A program made the translations under genes and the position numbers. Source: a virus. Taken from it: a stretch of DNA of 36,983 nt. Under the pieces are notes generated by a model that was given only the letters and a program-made list of their open reading frames with translations, ran no database searches and was not told where the DNA came from. The stretch lies in IMG/VR virus record IMGVR_UViG_3300051212_000518, positions 1-36,983 of that record; one strand, given 5' to 3'. Positions 23,180 through 31,486 of this stretch are shown here, piece by piece; position 1 is the first letter of the stretch, and every line of letters starts with the position of its first letter.

Positions 23180-23208
23180 ATTATAACACAAGACTTAAAA
23201 AATATCAA
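23180..23208 (-). promoter_or_regulatory. Promoter of the tape measure operon
   Basis: Minus strand TTGATA (23203-23208), a 17-base spacer and TATAAT (23180-23185), with TGT before the -10 giving an extended -10. It sits between the chaperone terminator and the tape measure gene, so tape measure, hub and tip genes can be transcribed apart from the head and tube genes. Confidence 0.8.
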
Positions 23209-23227
23209 TATCACATTTTTTATGCAA

Positions 23228-23264
23228 TAAAAAAGCCTTCCAGGTATTTATACTAGGAAGGCTT
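23228..23264 (-). terminator. Intrinsic terminator after the tail chaperones
   Basis: Arms AAGCCTTCC (23233-23241) and GGAAGGCTT (23256-23264) form a 9-bp stem with a 14-base loop. On the minus strand the stem runs into a T tract. The stop codon of the frameshift product (23253-23255) lies inside the loop, so termination is very tightly placed at the gene end. Confidence 0.85.
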
Positions 23265-24031
23265 ATCTTTTTGTTTTTGCTGATACAGTTTGGATCTTAT
23301 ACCATCAATTACTGCTAATATTCTAAGTGTTAGTGTTCTATCGCCATTGTCTATTATATTAAATATATTAAATAAGTTGAAAACTATATTATAGTCTTTG
23401 CCTAGAAATAGTCCATTCATTCCTTCCCATCTGTCAGGTAAAAAATTATATATTTCTAAGCACTGCTGTACAAACTCTGGCAAATCTAAAAACTCTATTG
23501 GAATATCGCTGTCTACTACCTCTGTACCCATCATTTCACATAGTTCAAAGTAAGCATCTTTTGTCATGCTTATACTTTGATTTTGAAAGTAGTTATCTAG
23601 TTGATTACCTATTTCGTCGTACTGCTCTTGGAAAAGTTTCCCAAGTCTGTAACTTGCTCGCTAATAAAGCTATCAAAATTTACAGAGCTTTTCATAAGAT
23701 ATAGTGCATTCTCATCACTGTACTCTAGTTCGGCTTCGGGATCTTGATCACTAATATCTACTGGGGCTAATTGCTCTAGGTAACGCATTTTTAACCCAGT
23801 CCAACTTTTTATACTTCCACGAACATATAATTCTAAAAATAAGTCATCATTTAGTTCTTCAACTGGTTGACGATTTTTAAAAGTAGTTTTAGTAGCTTTT
23901 TTACGAATTGTTTGTAGAGTTTCTCTTGATAAAAAACATACGTTAATTTCAAACCCTGGCATTCCCGGGTATTCTACAGTAATTTGCTTACTAGGAACAA
24001 GCATGTTTTTTAACGACACTGACACTGACAT
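23253..24031 (-). CDS. Frameshift product GT (tail assembly chaperone fusion)
   Basis: Produced by reading 132 codons of G (24031-23636), slipping back one base and continuing from 23636 to the stop at 23253-23255, giving 259 residues. The -1 frame is open straight through the gap between the two reading frames (first residues LFQEQYDEIGNQLDNYF) and merges with the downstream frame at MTKDAYFELCEMMG. That ATG (23567) has no ribosome site, so the T part is best seen as made only by frameshifting. In lambda-type tails the T part recruits the major tail protein to the G-coated tape measure. The T segment carries an acidic, Leu/Phe-rich helical region. Confidence 0.88.
23609..24031 (-). CDS. Tail assembly chaperone G
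   Basis: A 140-residue protein between the major tail protein and the tape measure, the classic position of the G chaperone that binds the tape measure before tube polymerisation. The sequence starts MSVSVSLKNMLVPSKQITVE and is acidic in the middle (VDISDQDPEAELEYSDENAL). Near its end the codons TTG GGA AAC contain the heptamer GGGAAAC in the right phase for -1 slippage, after which eight more codons are read before the stop at 23609. An AGGA site precedes ATG at 24031 at a rather long spacing. Sequence family is not certain; the call rests on position, size and the frameshift. Confidence 0.85.
   Translation of the reverse strand: MSVSVSLKNMLVPSKQITVEYPGMPGFEINVCFLSRETLQTIRKKATKTTFKNRQPVEELNDDLFLELYVRGSIKSWTGLKMRYLEQLAPVDISDQDPEAELEYSDENALYLMKSSVNFDSFISEQVTDLGNFSKSSTTK
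23636..23642 (-). promoter_or_regulatory. -1 ribosomal frameshift heptamer GGGAAAC
   Basis: On the minus strand G GGA AAC matches the X XXY YYZ rule in the frame of gene G and is close to the GGGAAAG site of lambda G-T. The downstream -1 frame stays open for 127 codons. No strong pseudoknot was recognised downstream by eye. Confidence 0.9.
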
Positions 24032-24061
24032 AAAAATAAAATCCTATTTGTTTGTTGATAT

Positions 24062-24080
24062 GGGCTCGACTAGCGAGCCC
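24062..24080. other. Hairpin between major tail protein and chaperone gene
   Basis: A perfect 7-bp GC-rich stem (GGGCTCG / CGAGCCC, loop of five) lies eight bases after the major tail protein stop. It lacks a following T tract, so it is not a typical terminator. It may stabilise or trim the message of this highly expressed gene and lower read-through into the chaperones. Confidence 0.6.
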
Positions 24081-24087
24081 TGGTTTA

Positions 24088-25365
24088 TTAAACTGTTAGA
24101 GCACTGTAGTACTTAACTGTAATCTCGTTTTCTTCCTCAAGATCAAGCGCAGTAGCTGTAGAACCTTGTGCTGTAAAATTAATTGTTTGACTAACAACTT
24201 GTTCTGTGTTAATAGTTGGTATAGATAAAATAGCACTAGGCATATTTAGTTCTACACGTGTTGCTGCACTGCTACTACCACCAATGTTTAATGTTAGCTT
24301 AAAATCAGGCTCAACGTCTGTAGCACTGTTTGCTAGCATGTCAGTTAGTAGTGCCGCGCTATTTCCAGCGCCAGATTTTAAATAACAGTTAATAGTACCA
24401 CTAATAGCACGAGTACTTGTAAAGTAAGTAGCTGGTCTATTAACTACGCCTAGATTAGCTGGAGTTAGATATGTAACATTATTACTAAATGTAATACTAC
24501 CGCCTGTTAACGCTATAGTATATGTGTTTCCTGTTGGGGTTCCAGGAGCAGTATAGCTTGGAGTAGCAGTATATGCTTGTAAAGTAATGCTGCTTAACTT
24601 ATTAGCTAAGAAAGGTGCATCTGTTACTTTTTGTTTATAATTGCCAGTTAGTGATCCTGAAAATGTTCCTGCTACAGTACTGCCCGCCGTAATACTACGA
24701 AGTGTACCTCCACGAACAGTCCAAGCAATAGTTGCAATAGAGTCTAGTCCAAAGTCAATTGTAGCCTGATCAACCACACAATTATCAATTGCATAACTAT
24801 TTGCATCTAGTAGAATAATTACGCCAAATTTATGTAACTGGTTTTTATTACTGTTAACCATTGATAATGTACTAACTGGATTGGCTCCTGGTGTTACTGA
24901 CCAAGCAGCGTTTGCTCCAGTACTACTAATTGGAGTGGTATCTCCATTAGTTTGTACCCAAGGATCTGCTGCTGTTGTACTACCAATCAACTCATTTTGA
25001 TTAGGAGCAGCATCTTGGTATCCAGCTGCAAAAGCATTCCAAAGTACTTCTTCTTCTGCTCCAATCCAATCATCAGCAGTACCTGCACCACCAGCATTAA
25101 ACTTAGGACGAACATAAGTACTAAATGTTAGTTCTACAGGCTCTAAGCTTGTATTAAATTGACGCTGACCACGTGCTGGATCAGTACCAGCCTCATTAAC
25201 TGTTACTGTTTCTGTACCAGTAGCTTGACTAAAACTTAAACCATCTAATACCTGAATTTCTCTAGTATTGCTAGTAGTAAATCCTGTAGTCTTGATTACG
25301 CCAGTAACGCTGTTTACATTAGTTGTCCAAAACATCCTGGCGTTACGAATAAGATTAAATGCCAT
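24088..25365 (-). CDS. Major tail (tube) protein
   Basis: A 425-residue protein at the tube-protein position, between tail terminator and chaperones. It is beta-rich with two halves of similar character (VELTFSTYVRPKF in the first; ISGTINCYLKSGAG and VVSQTINFTAQGSTA in the second). This agrees with an expanded tube-protein fold. The start FNLIRNARMFWTTNVNS and end ENEITVKYYSALTV are compact. A strong GGAAGAG ribosome site precedes ATG at 25365 and a hairpin follows the stop, both fitting high expression. The 76-base gap upstream holds no clear promoter. It is longer than a typical tube protein, so extra surface loops or a decoration domain are likely. Confidence 0.83.
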   Translation of the reverse strand: MAFNLIRNARMFWTTNVNSVTGVIKTTGFTTSNTREIQVLDGLSFSQATGTETVTVNEAGTDPARGQRQFNTSLEPVELTFSTYVRPKFNAGGAGTADDWIGAEEEVLWNAFAAGYQDAAPNQNELIGSTTAADPWVQTNGDTTPISSTGANAAWSVTPGANPVSTLSMVNSNKNQLHKFGVIILLDANSYAIDNCVVDQATIDFGLDSIATIAWTVRGGTLRSITAGSTVAGTFSGSLTGNYKQKVTDAPFLANKLSSITLQAYTATPSYTAPGTPTGNTYTIALTGGSITFSNNVTYLTPANLGVVNRPATYFTSTRAISGTINCYLKSGAGNSAALLTDMLANSATDVEPDFKLTLNIGGSSSAATRVELNMPSAILSIPTINTEQVVSQTINFTAQGSTATALDLEEENEITVKYYSALTV

Positions 25366-25441
25366 ATCTCTTCCTTTTTGTTAGATGCTATATTGCATTT
25401 ACTAGACATTTATCTGTAATTAGCAAATTTAGCACAGTTGC

Positions 25442-25882
25442 TTACATGATCTGGTAACGAACTTGTAAGATGATTTCGCCAACTGCATAGGGAGCCAATA
25501 GTCCTTCATCTGTAGTAATTGACTGTATTTCTATTTCAGTTGTACCATATTGATTTGTTGTATCATATACTAGGGTTCTATTTAAATCTATACAAGTTTC
25601 TAGATCATTTAATAATTGTTCTAGCTGATCTTGCGACTCTTCTTCACTTTTAACATATGCTTTAATGCATATATTTAATAACCCCCAAGCAAAATTACCT
25701 GGTAGATAGTCTCTAGTTTCATTTGTAGGATGCACGTATACTGCTGGAAAATCGTTTATTTCATCCCAAAACTTTAATTTGGCATAGCTGTTATTATATA
25801 GATTTGTAACATAAGGAGGATCTCCGTCTATAGACTTAAATGCCTCGCTAAGTGCTTTTACTATACTTGTGCGCTTACTCAT
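25442..25882 (-). CDS. Tail terminator / tail completion protein (gpU-like)
   Basis: A 146-residue protein with the pattern of tail terminator proteins: an N-terminal helix (SIVKALSEAFKSIDG), a central DFPAVYVHPTNETRDYLPG segment, a strand LLNICIKAYVKSEEE, a helix QLEQLLNDLETCID, and a final strand ending EIILQVRYQIM. Such proteins cap the tail tube and join it to the head. The start overlaps the neck protein's stop by four bases (ATGA), so they are co-translated. Confidence 0.75.
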   Translation of the reverse strand: MSKRTSIVKALSEAFKSIDGDPPYVTNLYNNSYAKLKFWDEINDFPAVYVHPTNETRDYLPGNFAWGLLNICIKAYVKSEEESQDQLEQLLNDLETCIDLNRTLVYDTTNQYGTTEIEIQSITTDEGLLAPYAVGEIILQVRYQIM

Positions 25883-27660
25883 ATTGATACGGCCCTTAAT
25901 CTATTTGCTATATTTGCCTGTGCTAATTCTCTGATTGATCTAGAAATTAACAGTTTAGGGTCTCTAGACCTAGGTAGCTCCTGCCTACCACCAGCACTAA
26001 AAGTAGCATAAGGGTTTTTCATATATGTATAAAACACACTAATCATTCCTTGTCTGCTTTTTGATATGTTTTTTACTTTTACACTTTCTGCAAATCTACC
26101 GCTACGTAAATTTAATACATTTTTGCTAGTGCCTGTGCCCATGTTTTGTTTTACTTTTTCTACTAGATTAGCATCTAGTAATGCTTGCAGTCCTAGTACG
26201 GTATTATCTAATTGAACGGCTCTTTTCGATTTAGTAATTGATTTACTACGACCTACTTTTGCTTTTGTGGTAGAACTAGATACATTAGGTTTAATTACAC
26301 TTTTATTACCTGGTAGACTATTAGTTTTAAAACTTGTTGACGCATTAGATTGTTTGTCTTTACCAGTTCTTATTAGGTGTATTAAATCTTCTTGAAGACT
26401 TTGTATTATAGTAGGCGAAAATTTTAAAAAACTTACCAAGTATCTTAAGCCTTTGGCTGACAATATTGACGCCTTCCAGCTTTCAAATAAGTCTTTTCGT
26501 GTTTTTGCAAAAAATTTTTGCACAACAGCATCAATTTCTCTAACTTCTTGTCCGCCACTGCCACCTAAAACTACGCTATTATATTCCGTTTCCATTGAAA
26601 TTAGAACAGAAAACTGCATAGACAATAGTGTTTTAGCTGCCAGTGAAGCAGTTTTATTTACTTGTACCGAAGTTTTTACATGATCGGTATTAAGTATTAA
26701 ATTATCAAAATTAATTCCGCTAGCCTTAGGGCCTTCTAGTGTAGCTGCTAACAATATTCGTTGTGTAATTGGTGTATTTATTCCAACTACTTTGGCTATG
26801 CCGCCCTCTTTAGTAATTATTCCTGTATGTCCTGCAGCACTAAAAGCACCTGCTGTAAAATCTACAGTAGGTACAAAATTATAGTTTGCTTGAAATATTT
26901 CTCGCAGCTCTTTGGTAACTGCTTGATTTACCAAATCAACTGCACGAGTATAGCTATCTACAAAAATTACTAGTTGATAGTCCGAATTATAATTTTGTAT
27001 ATATTCACTAGCACTTTTACTGCTTAACTTAGCTGGAAACTTAGATCTGTAGTAGTCTCGTAAACTTGCGCTAGTCTCTCTGATAACTGCTTCAATTTGA
27101 GCATTTGTTTTATTAACTATTTCGCTGTTGTTGCTAGCAATACCTACAGCAATTTGTGGTTGTAGATTATTAAGCACACGCAGCGCTTTACCTACACGCA
27201 CTATTAACTCTCGTTCACGAATTACATTAGTAAATGTCTTATCTAATGCAGTCATTATCTTATTGGTATAACTGGCAAATTTATTAATTTGAAGCAGGTC
27301 GTTTTCAAAAAGTTGTAGTTGCTGTTCTACTACAAAGTCAAAATCTGCTTCGCCACTGAAAAATGTTTGTCCAGTACTGCTGGTTATACTATATACATAA
27401 TCACTAATCTTGTTTTTTTCTAGTGATCTATTTAGGCCAGTTAGTACACTGTACAATATATTTTTGACATCTACAACATATATTACTGGCAGGGTCTGTT
27501 CAATTGCTGCACGTAAATTAACACCCTTTTTAGCTTCTATTGCTTTGTCATAAATGTTTTGAGTAGCTTTTTTAATTGCATCAGCGCTTGTTCGTTTATC
27601 TTTGCTAACTAAACCTAAAGCTGAACCAATCATAAACTGTGTTAATTGGCCAACATCCAT
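25879..27660 (-). CDS. Unusually large neck / head-tail joining protein
   Basis: A 593-residue protein at the place where lambdoid phages usually encode one or two small neck proteins. The C-terminal about 80 residues (LNLRSGRFAESVKVKNIS, MISVFYTYMKNPYATFSAGG) resemble HK97 gp10-type head-tail joining proteins. The N-terminal about 500 residues are helical and without a family I recognise; a Ser/Lys-rich linker near residues 440-480 (SSSTTKAKVGRSKSITKSKR) separates the two parts. The start shares a base with the previous stop (TAATG). A fusion of an extra domain to a neck protein is the simplest reading, but function of the large part is unknown. Confidence 0.68.
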   Translation of the reverse strand: MDVGQLTQFMIGSALGLVSKDKRTSADAIKKATQNIYDKAIEAKKGVNLRAAIEQTLPVIYVVDVKNILYSVLTGLNRSLEKNKISDYVYSITSSTGQTFFSGEADFDFVVEQQLQLFENDLLQINKFASYTNKIMTALDKTFTNVIRERELIVRVGKALRVLNNLQPQIAVGIASNNSEIVNKTNAQIEAVIRETSASLRDYYRSKFPAKLSSKSASEYIQNYNSDYQLVIFVDSYTRAVDLVNQAVTKELREIFQANYNFVPTVDFTAGAFSAAGHTGIITKEGGIAKVVGINTPITQRILLAATLEGPKASGINFDNLILNTDHVKTSVQVNKTASLAAKTLLSMQFSVLISMETEYNSVVLGGSGGQEVREIDAVVQKFFAKTRKDLFESWKASILSAKGLRYLVSFLKFSPTIIQSLQEDLIHLIRTGKDKQSNASTSFKTNSLPGNKSVIKPNVSSSTTKAKVGRSKSITKSKRAVQLDNTVLGLQALLDANLVEKVKQNMGTGTSKNVLNLRSGRFAESVKVKNISKSRQGMISVFYTYMKNPYATFSAGGRQELPRSRDPKLLISRSIRELAQANIANRLRAVSI

Positions 27661-28223
27661 TAAGCATAGTCCGAAATATATTGATCTAGTACACGCCTAA
27701 TATGTGCAGGAAAGCTTGTTGTAGATACATATTGAATTTGTGTTACATTAGGTGTAACGTCGCGATTAACATGCACAGCACTATTATTTTTTGAATAGTA
27801 CTCTATTAAATCAAGCACAGCTAATTTAAGATCTTCAGGCACGGTTTCATAGCCAGCTAAGTATGTAATTTGGTATCCACGTATATATGGTTTAAATATA
27901 GGATAGTTAATACTGCGAATAGCATTACCATCTAGTACCCAGTCTACATAGGGAACCATAGGCACGTAAGTTTGTCCGTAATCTGTGCTAAGCTCTACAT
28001 CTAAGATTTCTTTAACTGGTCCCTCTGTTAATATAATACTATCATGACCCCCATTAAATTGCTCTACTTTAGGGTCGTCAAAGTAGTCTATAAATGTTCG
28101 GCGACAGTAAGTTTTTACAAGACTACTAATTTTAGGAATAAGTAAATCTATTTCTTGATCTTTATTGTTGCTGGTTATTCCTAGATAACTTTTATATTCA
28201 TTTCTGGTAATTAGGTCGGCCAT
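27660..28223 (-). CDS. Head-tail connector protein (HK97 gp6-like)
   Basis: A 187-residue protein. The ATG at 28223 (MADLITRNEYKSYLG) is chosen because GGAG lies seven bases upstream; the longer in-frame version would begin inside the hairpin that follows the capsid gene. The N-terminal half is helical with the connector-type pattern DQEIDLLIPKISSLVKTYCR, followed by a beta segment (VEQFNGGHDSIILTEGPVKE) and a C-terminal helical region with DLKLAVLDLIEYYSK. This order is characteristic of gp6-like adaptor proteins that ring the portal. It ends one base into the neck gene. Confidence 0.82.
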   Translation of the reverse strand: MADLITRNEYKSYLGITSNNKDQEIDLLIPKISSLVKTYCRRTFIDYFDDPKVEQFNGGHDSIILTEGPVKEILDVELSTDYGQTYVPMVPYVDWVLDGNAIRSINYPIFKPYIRGYQITYLAGYETVPEDLKLAVLDLIEYYSKNNSAVHVNRDVTPNVTQIQYVSTTSFPAHIRRVLDQYISDYA

Positions 28224-28237
28224 ATTAAGACTCCATG

Positions 28238-28291
28238 TGTCTCTAAAAGCCAACACGTTAGCTTTTAGAGACAGGGCTCGCAAGAACCCTG
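28238..28291. other. Two hairpins after the capsid gene
   Basis: A perfect 13-bp stem (TGTCTCTAAAAGC at 28238-28250, its complement at 28261-28273, loop of ten) and a 5-bp CAGGG/CCCTG stem (28272-28291) fill the gap between the capsid gene and the connector. The two share two bases, so they may be alternatives. No T tract follows on the minus strand, so partial attenuation or message protection is likelier than full termination. Confidence 0.65.
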
Positions 28292-28302
28292 CCTAAGTTT
28301 AA

Positions 28303-29715
28303 TTAAACGTAACGAACTGCAACAACACCGCTGCCTTCATTGCTTGTTAAGCGGCTCATAGCGATACGCATACTAGCAACAATAACACGACGCTGATTGA
28401 CGACTTCGTCATCTGTGTCGATACGCATAGCACGATGGTTACCAACAACGAAGTTGCGTGGGTTAACTACAACGGCTAGTGCATCGTTAGCAGCTAGACC
28501 GGCCATTTGTGCGCTAACAACAACTGGAGTTTGGGCGATTAGTCCAACTTGACCAGTAATTAGTGTATTACGTGACTCACTAATCTTGTCTGTACTTTGG
28601 AAAGTAGCATCTTCTAGTAGGTCATAATATGCTGCTTGACTAACAAAGCAGATTAGTTCGCTAGGCTCTAAGCCCCAAACACCTAGTGCACGACGAGCAG
28701 CTTGGAATTTAGCAAATGTAAATCCTGTTGCTCCAGTACCACCAACTGCAACTGTTGGGCTGCTTGTGCCGCTACCGTCATAATATGCTAGACCATTGAT
28801 ACCAGCTGCATATGTTGTAGCACCAACATCATTACCTAGTAGCATAGACTTGTCTAGTGTCTTAGCCATACGACGTGTGATTGCATCACGGATAATAGGT
28901 ACTAGGGCGATAAGACCGTCTTCCTCTTCTTCAAAGGCGATGTATTCCTTGGTAGCTAGCTTAGCGCTGCTGATTTCAATGTCTTTTAGCGCATGTGTAC
29001 GAGCTGTACCACTGCTAGCTGTAGCACCAAAATCACTGTTTGCTACCCAGGTTGCGTCTGCAGCAGCATCTGGATTGATAGGCAGCTTCATAAAAGGCTG
29101 TGGCATAGCAATCTGACGGATTGTACCAGCAACAACTAGCTGACGACGAATCTCGTTTTCCATGTTGGTGCTAACTTCTAGTTCCCAAGTTTGACCTGGT
29201 AGGCGAACTGCACCACCTGCTCCACTACCCGATCCAGCAGCACCAGCTGTACCAGCACTAGCGTACTTTTGTACTAGGCTTTTAGCGTACTTGGTTTCTT
29301 CAATAGGCTTTTTAGTGATTTTGCTAATAAACACAGCAGCTTCTTTTTCTGCATATGTGGCACCTTCGCCATCGCGCTTATCAGTAAACTGCATACGGCT
29401 TTTCTGAATAGCTTCTAGCTCAGCAGCTTTTTCACGTAGTGTAGCTTCTAAGCCTTCTAGTGCACTCTTGTGTGCTTCAGCTTGTTCGCTAAGACGCTTT
29501 TCAACGTCGGCTAGTAGGCGCTCTGCACCTGTGTCAACTGTTTGCACTGAGGCAACAGCTGCTTTAATTTTTGCTTGTAGCTCTAGTTCTGCTTTTTCTT
29601 GAGCAGCTTTTTCTGCTAGTGCTTTAGCTTGTGCTTCTACAACAGCTTTAGCAGCTTGCTCAGCAGCTTGTGCTGTAGCTTTAGCTAACATAAGTTCTAA
29701 TTCTTTTGGATCCAT
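28303..29715 (-). CDS. Nested scaffold-capsid product from an internal start
   Basis: In frame inside the fusion, ATG at 29715 (codon 196, MDPKELELMLAKATA) is preceded by AGAGGA eight bases upstream, a better ribosome site than most in this genome. The start falls precisely between the protease domain and the scaffold coiled coil. It would yield a 470-residue delta-plus-capsid protein without protease, which would let the phage make many capsid subunits per protease. This is inferred from sequence; the parallel is lambda, where scaffold Nu3 is nested in protease gene C. Confidence 0.65.
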   Translation of the reverse strand: MDPKELELMLAKATAQAAEQAAKAVVEAQAKALAEKAAQEKAELELQAKIKAAVASVQTVDTGAERLLADVEKRLSEQAEAHKSALEGLEATLREKAAELEAIQKSRMQFTDKRDGEGATYAEKEAAVFISKITKKPIEETKYAKSLVQKYASAGTAGAAGSGSGAGGAVRLPGQTWELEVSTNMENEIRRQLVVAGTIRQIAMPQPFMKLPINPDAAADATWVANSDFGATASSGTARTHALKDIEISSAKLATKEYIAFEEEEDGLIALVPIIRDAITRRMAKTLDKSMLLGNDVGATTYAAGINGLAYYDGSGTSSPTVAVGGTGATGFTFAKFQAARRALGVWGLEPSELICFVSQAAYYDLLEDATFQSTDKISESRNTLITGQVGLIAQTPVVVSAQMAGLAANDALAVVVNPRNFVVGNHRAMRIDTDDEVVNQRRVIVASMRIAMSRLTSNEGSGVVAVRYV

Positions 29716-30300
29716 GTTCCATTTCCTCTCGTTTGCGCTATTTGCTACGGCGTGATCGTCAAGCCCTTTAGCTGATTTATCACTTACTGCAAATTGCTGT
29801 TTAAATAACTCAAATTCCTCGGCAGTGTCAAATGCTTTGGATAGACTAAAAAGCGTGTTTTGATTAGCAGGAATACTAACCACACTAATCTCATGTAATT
29901 CTAGGTCTTTGATTAAAAATACTTCTGCGGCGCTGTTATACTCGGCATCCTTGACCCTAAACCCGATACTAAAGGCACTTAGGATTCCCTTTTTAACTAG
30001 TTTATACACATTGTCTGCAGCATCCGAGATAGTGGCTTTGATCCACAGTCCCCGCTCATCTACACGGTGTTCAACCATTTTACCTACAGGCATCTGATGA
30101 TTGTGATAGGCTAGTATAATAGGATTTTTAAGGTAATTGGCTAAACCCTTTTCCCATACACTAGTAGGTACTACATCGCCTACACGGTCAACATCATTTG
30201 TTGAAGCATAACCTTCAATGGTTATAGCATCAGATTCCTCATCGGCCGCTTTGGTAGTAAACCTGGAATTAAAGTAAATAACTTTATTTTTAACGTCCAT
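28303..30300 (-). CDS. Fused prohead protease - major capsid protein
   Basis: A 665-residue fusion. Residues 1-160 are an S78-type prohead protease: H66 in YHNHQMPVG, S111 in LSAFSIGF and E137 in LELHEISVVSIPAN fit the catalytic His-Ser-acidic arrangement. Residues about 196-310 form an Ala/Glu/Lys-rich coiled coil like the HK97 delta (scaffold) domain. Residues about 345-665 are the HK97-fold capsid protein (LPGQTWELEVSTNMENEIRR, MAKTLDKSMLLGNDVG, NPRNFVVGNHRAMRIDTDDE). The start is one base from the portal stop. An internal ribosome site allows a second product. Protease-capsid fusions are known in some HK97-like phages; cleavage position cannot be read from the sequence. Confidence 0.92.
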   Translation of the reverse strand: MDVKNKVIYFNSRFTTKAADEESDAITIEGYASTNDVDRVGDVVPTSVWEKGLANYLKNPIILAYHNHQMPVGKMVEHRVDERGLWIKATISDAADNVYKLVKKGILSAFSIGFRVKDAEYNSAAEVFLIKDLELHEISVVSIPANQNTLFSLSKAFDTAEEFELFKQQFAVSDKSAKGLDDHAVANSANERKWNMDPKELELMLAKATAQAAEQAAKAVVEAQAKALAEKAAQEKAELELQAKIKAAVASVQTVDTGAERLLADVEKRLSEQAEAHKSALEGLEATLREKAAELEAIQKSRMQFTDKRDGEGATYAEKEAAVFISKITKKPIEETKYAKSLVQKYASAGTAGAAGSGSGAGGAVRLPGQTWELEVSTNMENEIRRQLVVAGTIRQIAMPQPFMKLPINPDAAADATWVANSDFGATASSGTARTHALKDIEISSAKLATKEYIAFEEEEDGLIALVPIIRDAITRRMAKTLDKSMLLGNDVGATTYAAGINGLAYYDGSGTSSPTVAVGGTGATGFTFAKFQAARRALGVWGLEPSELICFVSQAAYYDLLEDATFQSTDKISESRNTLITGQVGLIAQTPVVVSAQMAGLAANDALAVVVNPRNFVVGNHRAMRIDTDDEVVNQRRVIVASMRIAMSRLTSNEGSGVVAVRYV

Positions 30301-30301
30301 A

Positions 30302-31486
30302 CTACTCCTTAGCTGCTTGTGGCCTACCGCCCACAGACGGATTGGCTGCTGAACCTGCTATATTAGCAGGGATTCTAATTGTATCCTGACCGTCAAGTTT
30401 GGGATACCGTAATTCTACTCTGGCTTCATTTGGTGTTATAATACCACCGTTTACTAAGCTAGCATGATAGCTTGCTATGTCTTTAAGGTCAGGCTGCAGT
30501 GCACTAACACTGCTGGTTATTGCTTCTACATCATAGCCAAAGTACCGTTCTACTGCACTAATATAAAGTCTGGCTAGTGGCAGCACTGTTTCTAGGTAAA
30601 ACAATCTAAGATTAGGGCTAATATTGGCATTATTGCCGCCTTGCAACAATATAGGTGGTACACCTACAGCTGTCATTATGCGTTCGCTGTGTGTTTTTAT
30701 TGCTTGATCAAAGTCTAAGTCGCTGAAACTTTGATCTGACAGTTTATGTGGTTTTAGTCCGCTGTCTAGTATAATAGGTCGCTTGCCACCACTTTTAGCA
30801 TTATACCTCTGCTGCCAGTAGATTAAAGTTTTTTCTTTGGCTGCTGGACTTAGTGTATTTTCACTGGTAAGCACTAGGCCAAACACAGTGCCGTTGTCAA
30901 AAAACTTTTGCTGAAACTCCTGCATGCTATACAAGATATTTATATTTTCTTGACAAGCTGTTAGCCTGCTAGCTCCACGATAAATACTGTCACTGCTTAG
31001 ATCTTTAAAGTAAAATACTTCACTGTCTTTAAAGTCTACATTACCGCTATAGCGATAGCCACGAATATACAGTTTAGGGTCGGTTTGTATGTCTACATTA
31101 TACGCTGGCAAGTGGTACATAAAGGTACCATCATAGTGTATAAAAGCATTGCCCTCCAGCAACAAGTCCTTGAAAATCTCACGACGAAAATCTTGTGCTG
31201 ACTGATAGGGATTAGGACGAAAGTTAAGCAGTGTGTTTAGTGTTTTTTGACGAACACCAACAGTAACTCCGTCATGTATCTTATCTTTAATATCATAGTC
31301 TAAACTAGCGCAAGCACTAACTACCATGTTTACGCTTCTATTTACACTGTCTATGTGCTTAAAAGCAGCTTGATGTGTTAGTATTTGTGTTGAACTACTA
31401 ACATCACCGCCTTCATCATAGTGTATTTGCTGTTGGGCTGGATTTAATTTTTCACGAATCCAACCACTAATCTTTTCTAACGCCAT
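30302..31486 (-). CDS. Portal protein (HK97 family)
   Basis: A 394-residue portal protein, the twelve-fold ring at the capsid vertex through which DNA is packaged. Typical signatures are FRREIFKDLLLEGNAFIHYD (about residues 99-118), a segment with YRGASRLTACQENINILY, GGKRPIILDSGLKPHKLS (about 234-251) and the helix AVGVPPILLQGGNNANISPN. The length is normal for the HK97 type. It lies directly before the capsid fusion and overlaps the 3' end of the HNH gene by 20 bases. Confidence 0.92.
   Translation of the reverse strand: MALEKISGWIREKLNPAQQQIHYDEGGDVSSSTQILTHQAAFKHIDSVNRSVNMVVSACASLDYDIKDKIHDGVTVGVRQKTLNTLLNFRPNPYQSAQDFRREIFKDLLLEGNAFIHYDGTFMYHLPAYNVDIQTDPKLYIRGYRYSGNVDFKDSEVFYFKDLSSDSIYRGASRLTACQENINILYSMQEFQQKFFDNGTVFGLVLTSENTLSPAAKEKTLIYWQQRYNAKSGGKRPIILDSGLKPHKLSDQSFSDLDFDQAIKTHSERIMTAVGVPPILLQGGNNANISPNLRLFYLETVLPLARLYISAVERYFGYDVEAITSSVSALQPDLKDIASYHASLVNGGIITPNEARVELRYPKLDGQDTIRIPANIAGSAANPSVGGRPQAAKE

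Noticed and set aside
23253-23567. Independent gene starting at ATG 23567
   Set aside because: No ribosome site precedes that ATG, and the frame stays open upstream to the GGGAAAC slip site, so it is the T part of a frameshift product.
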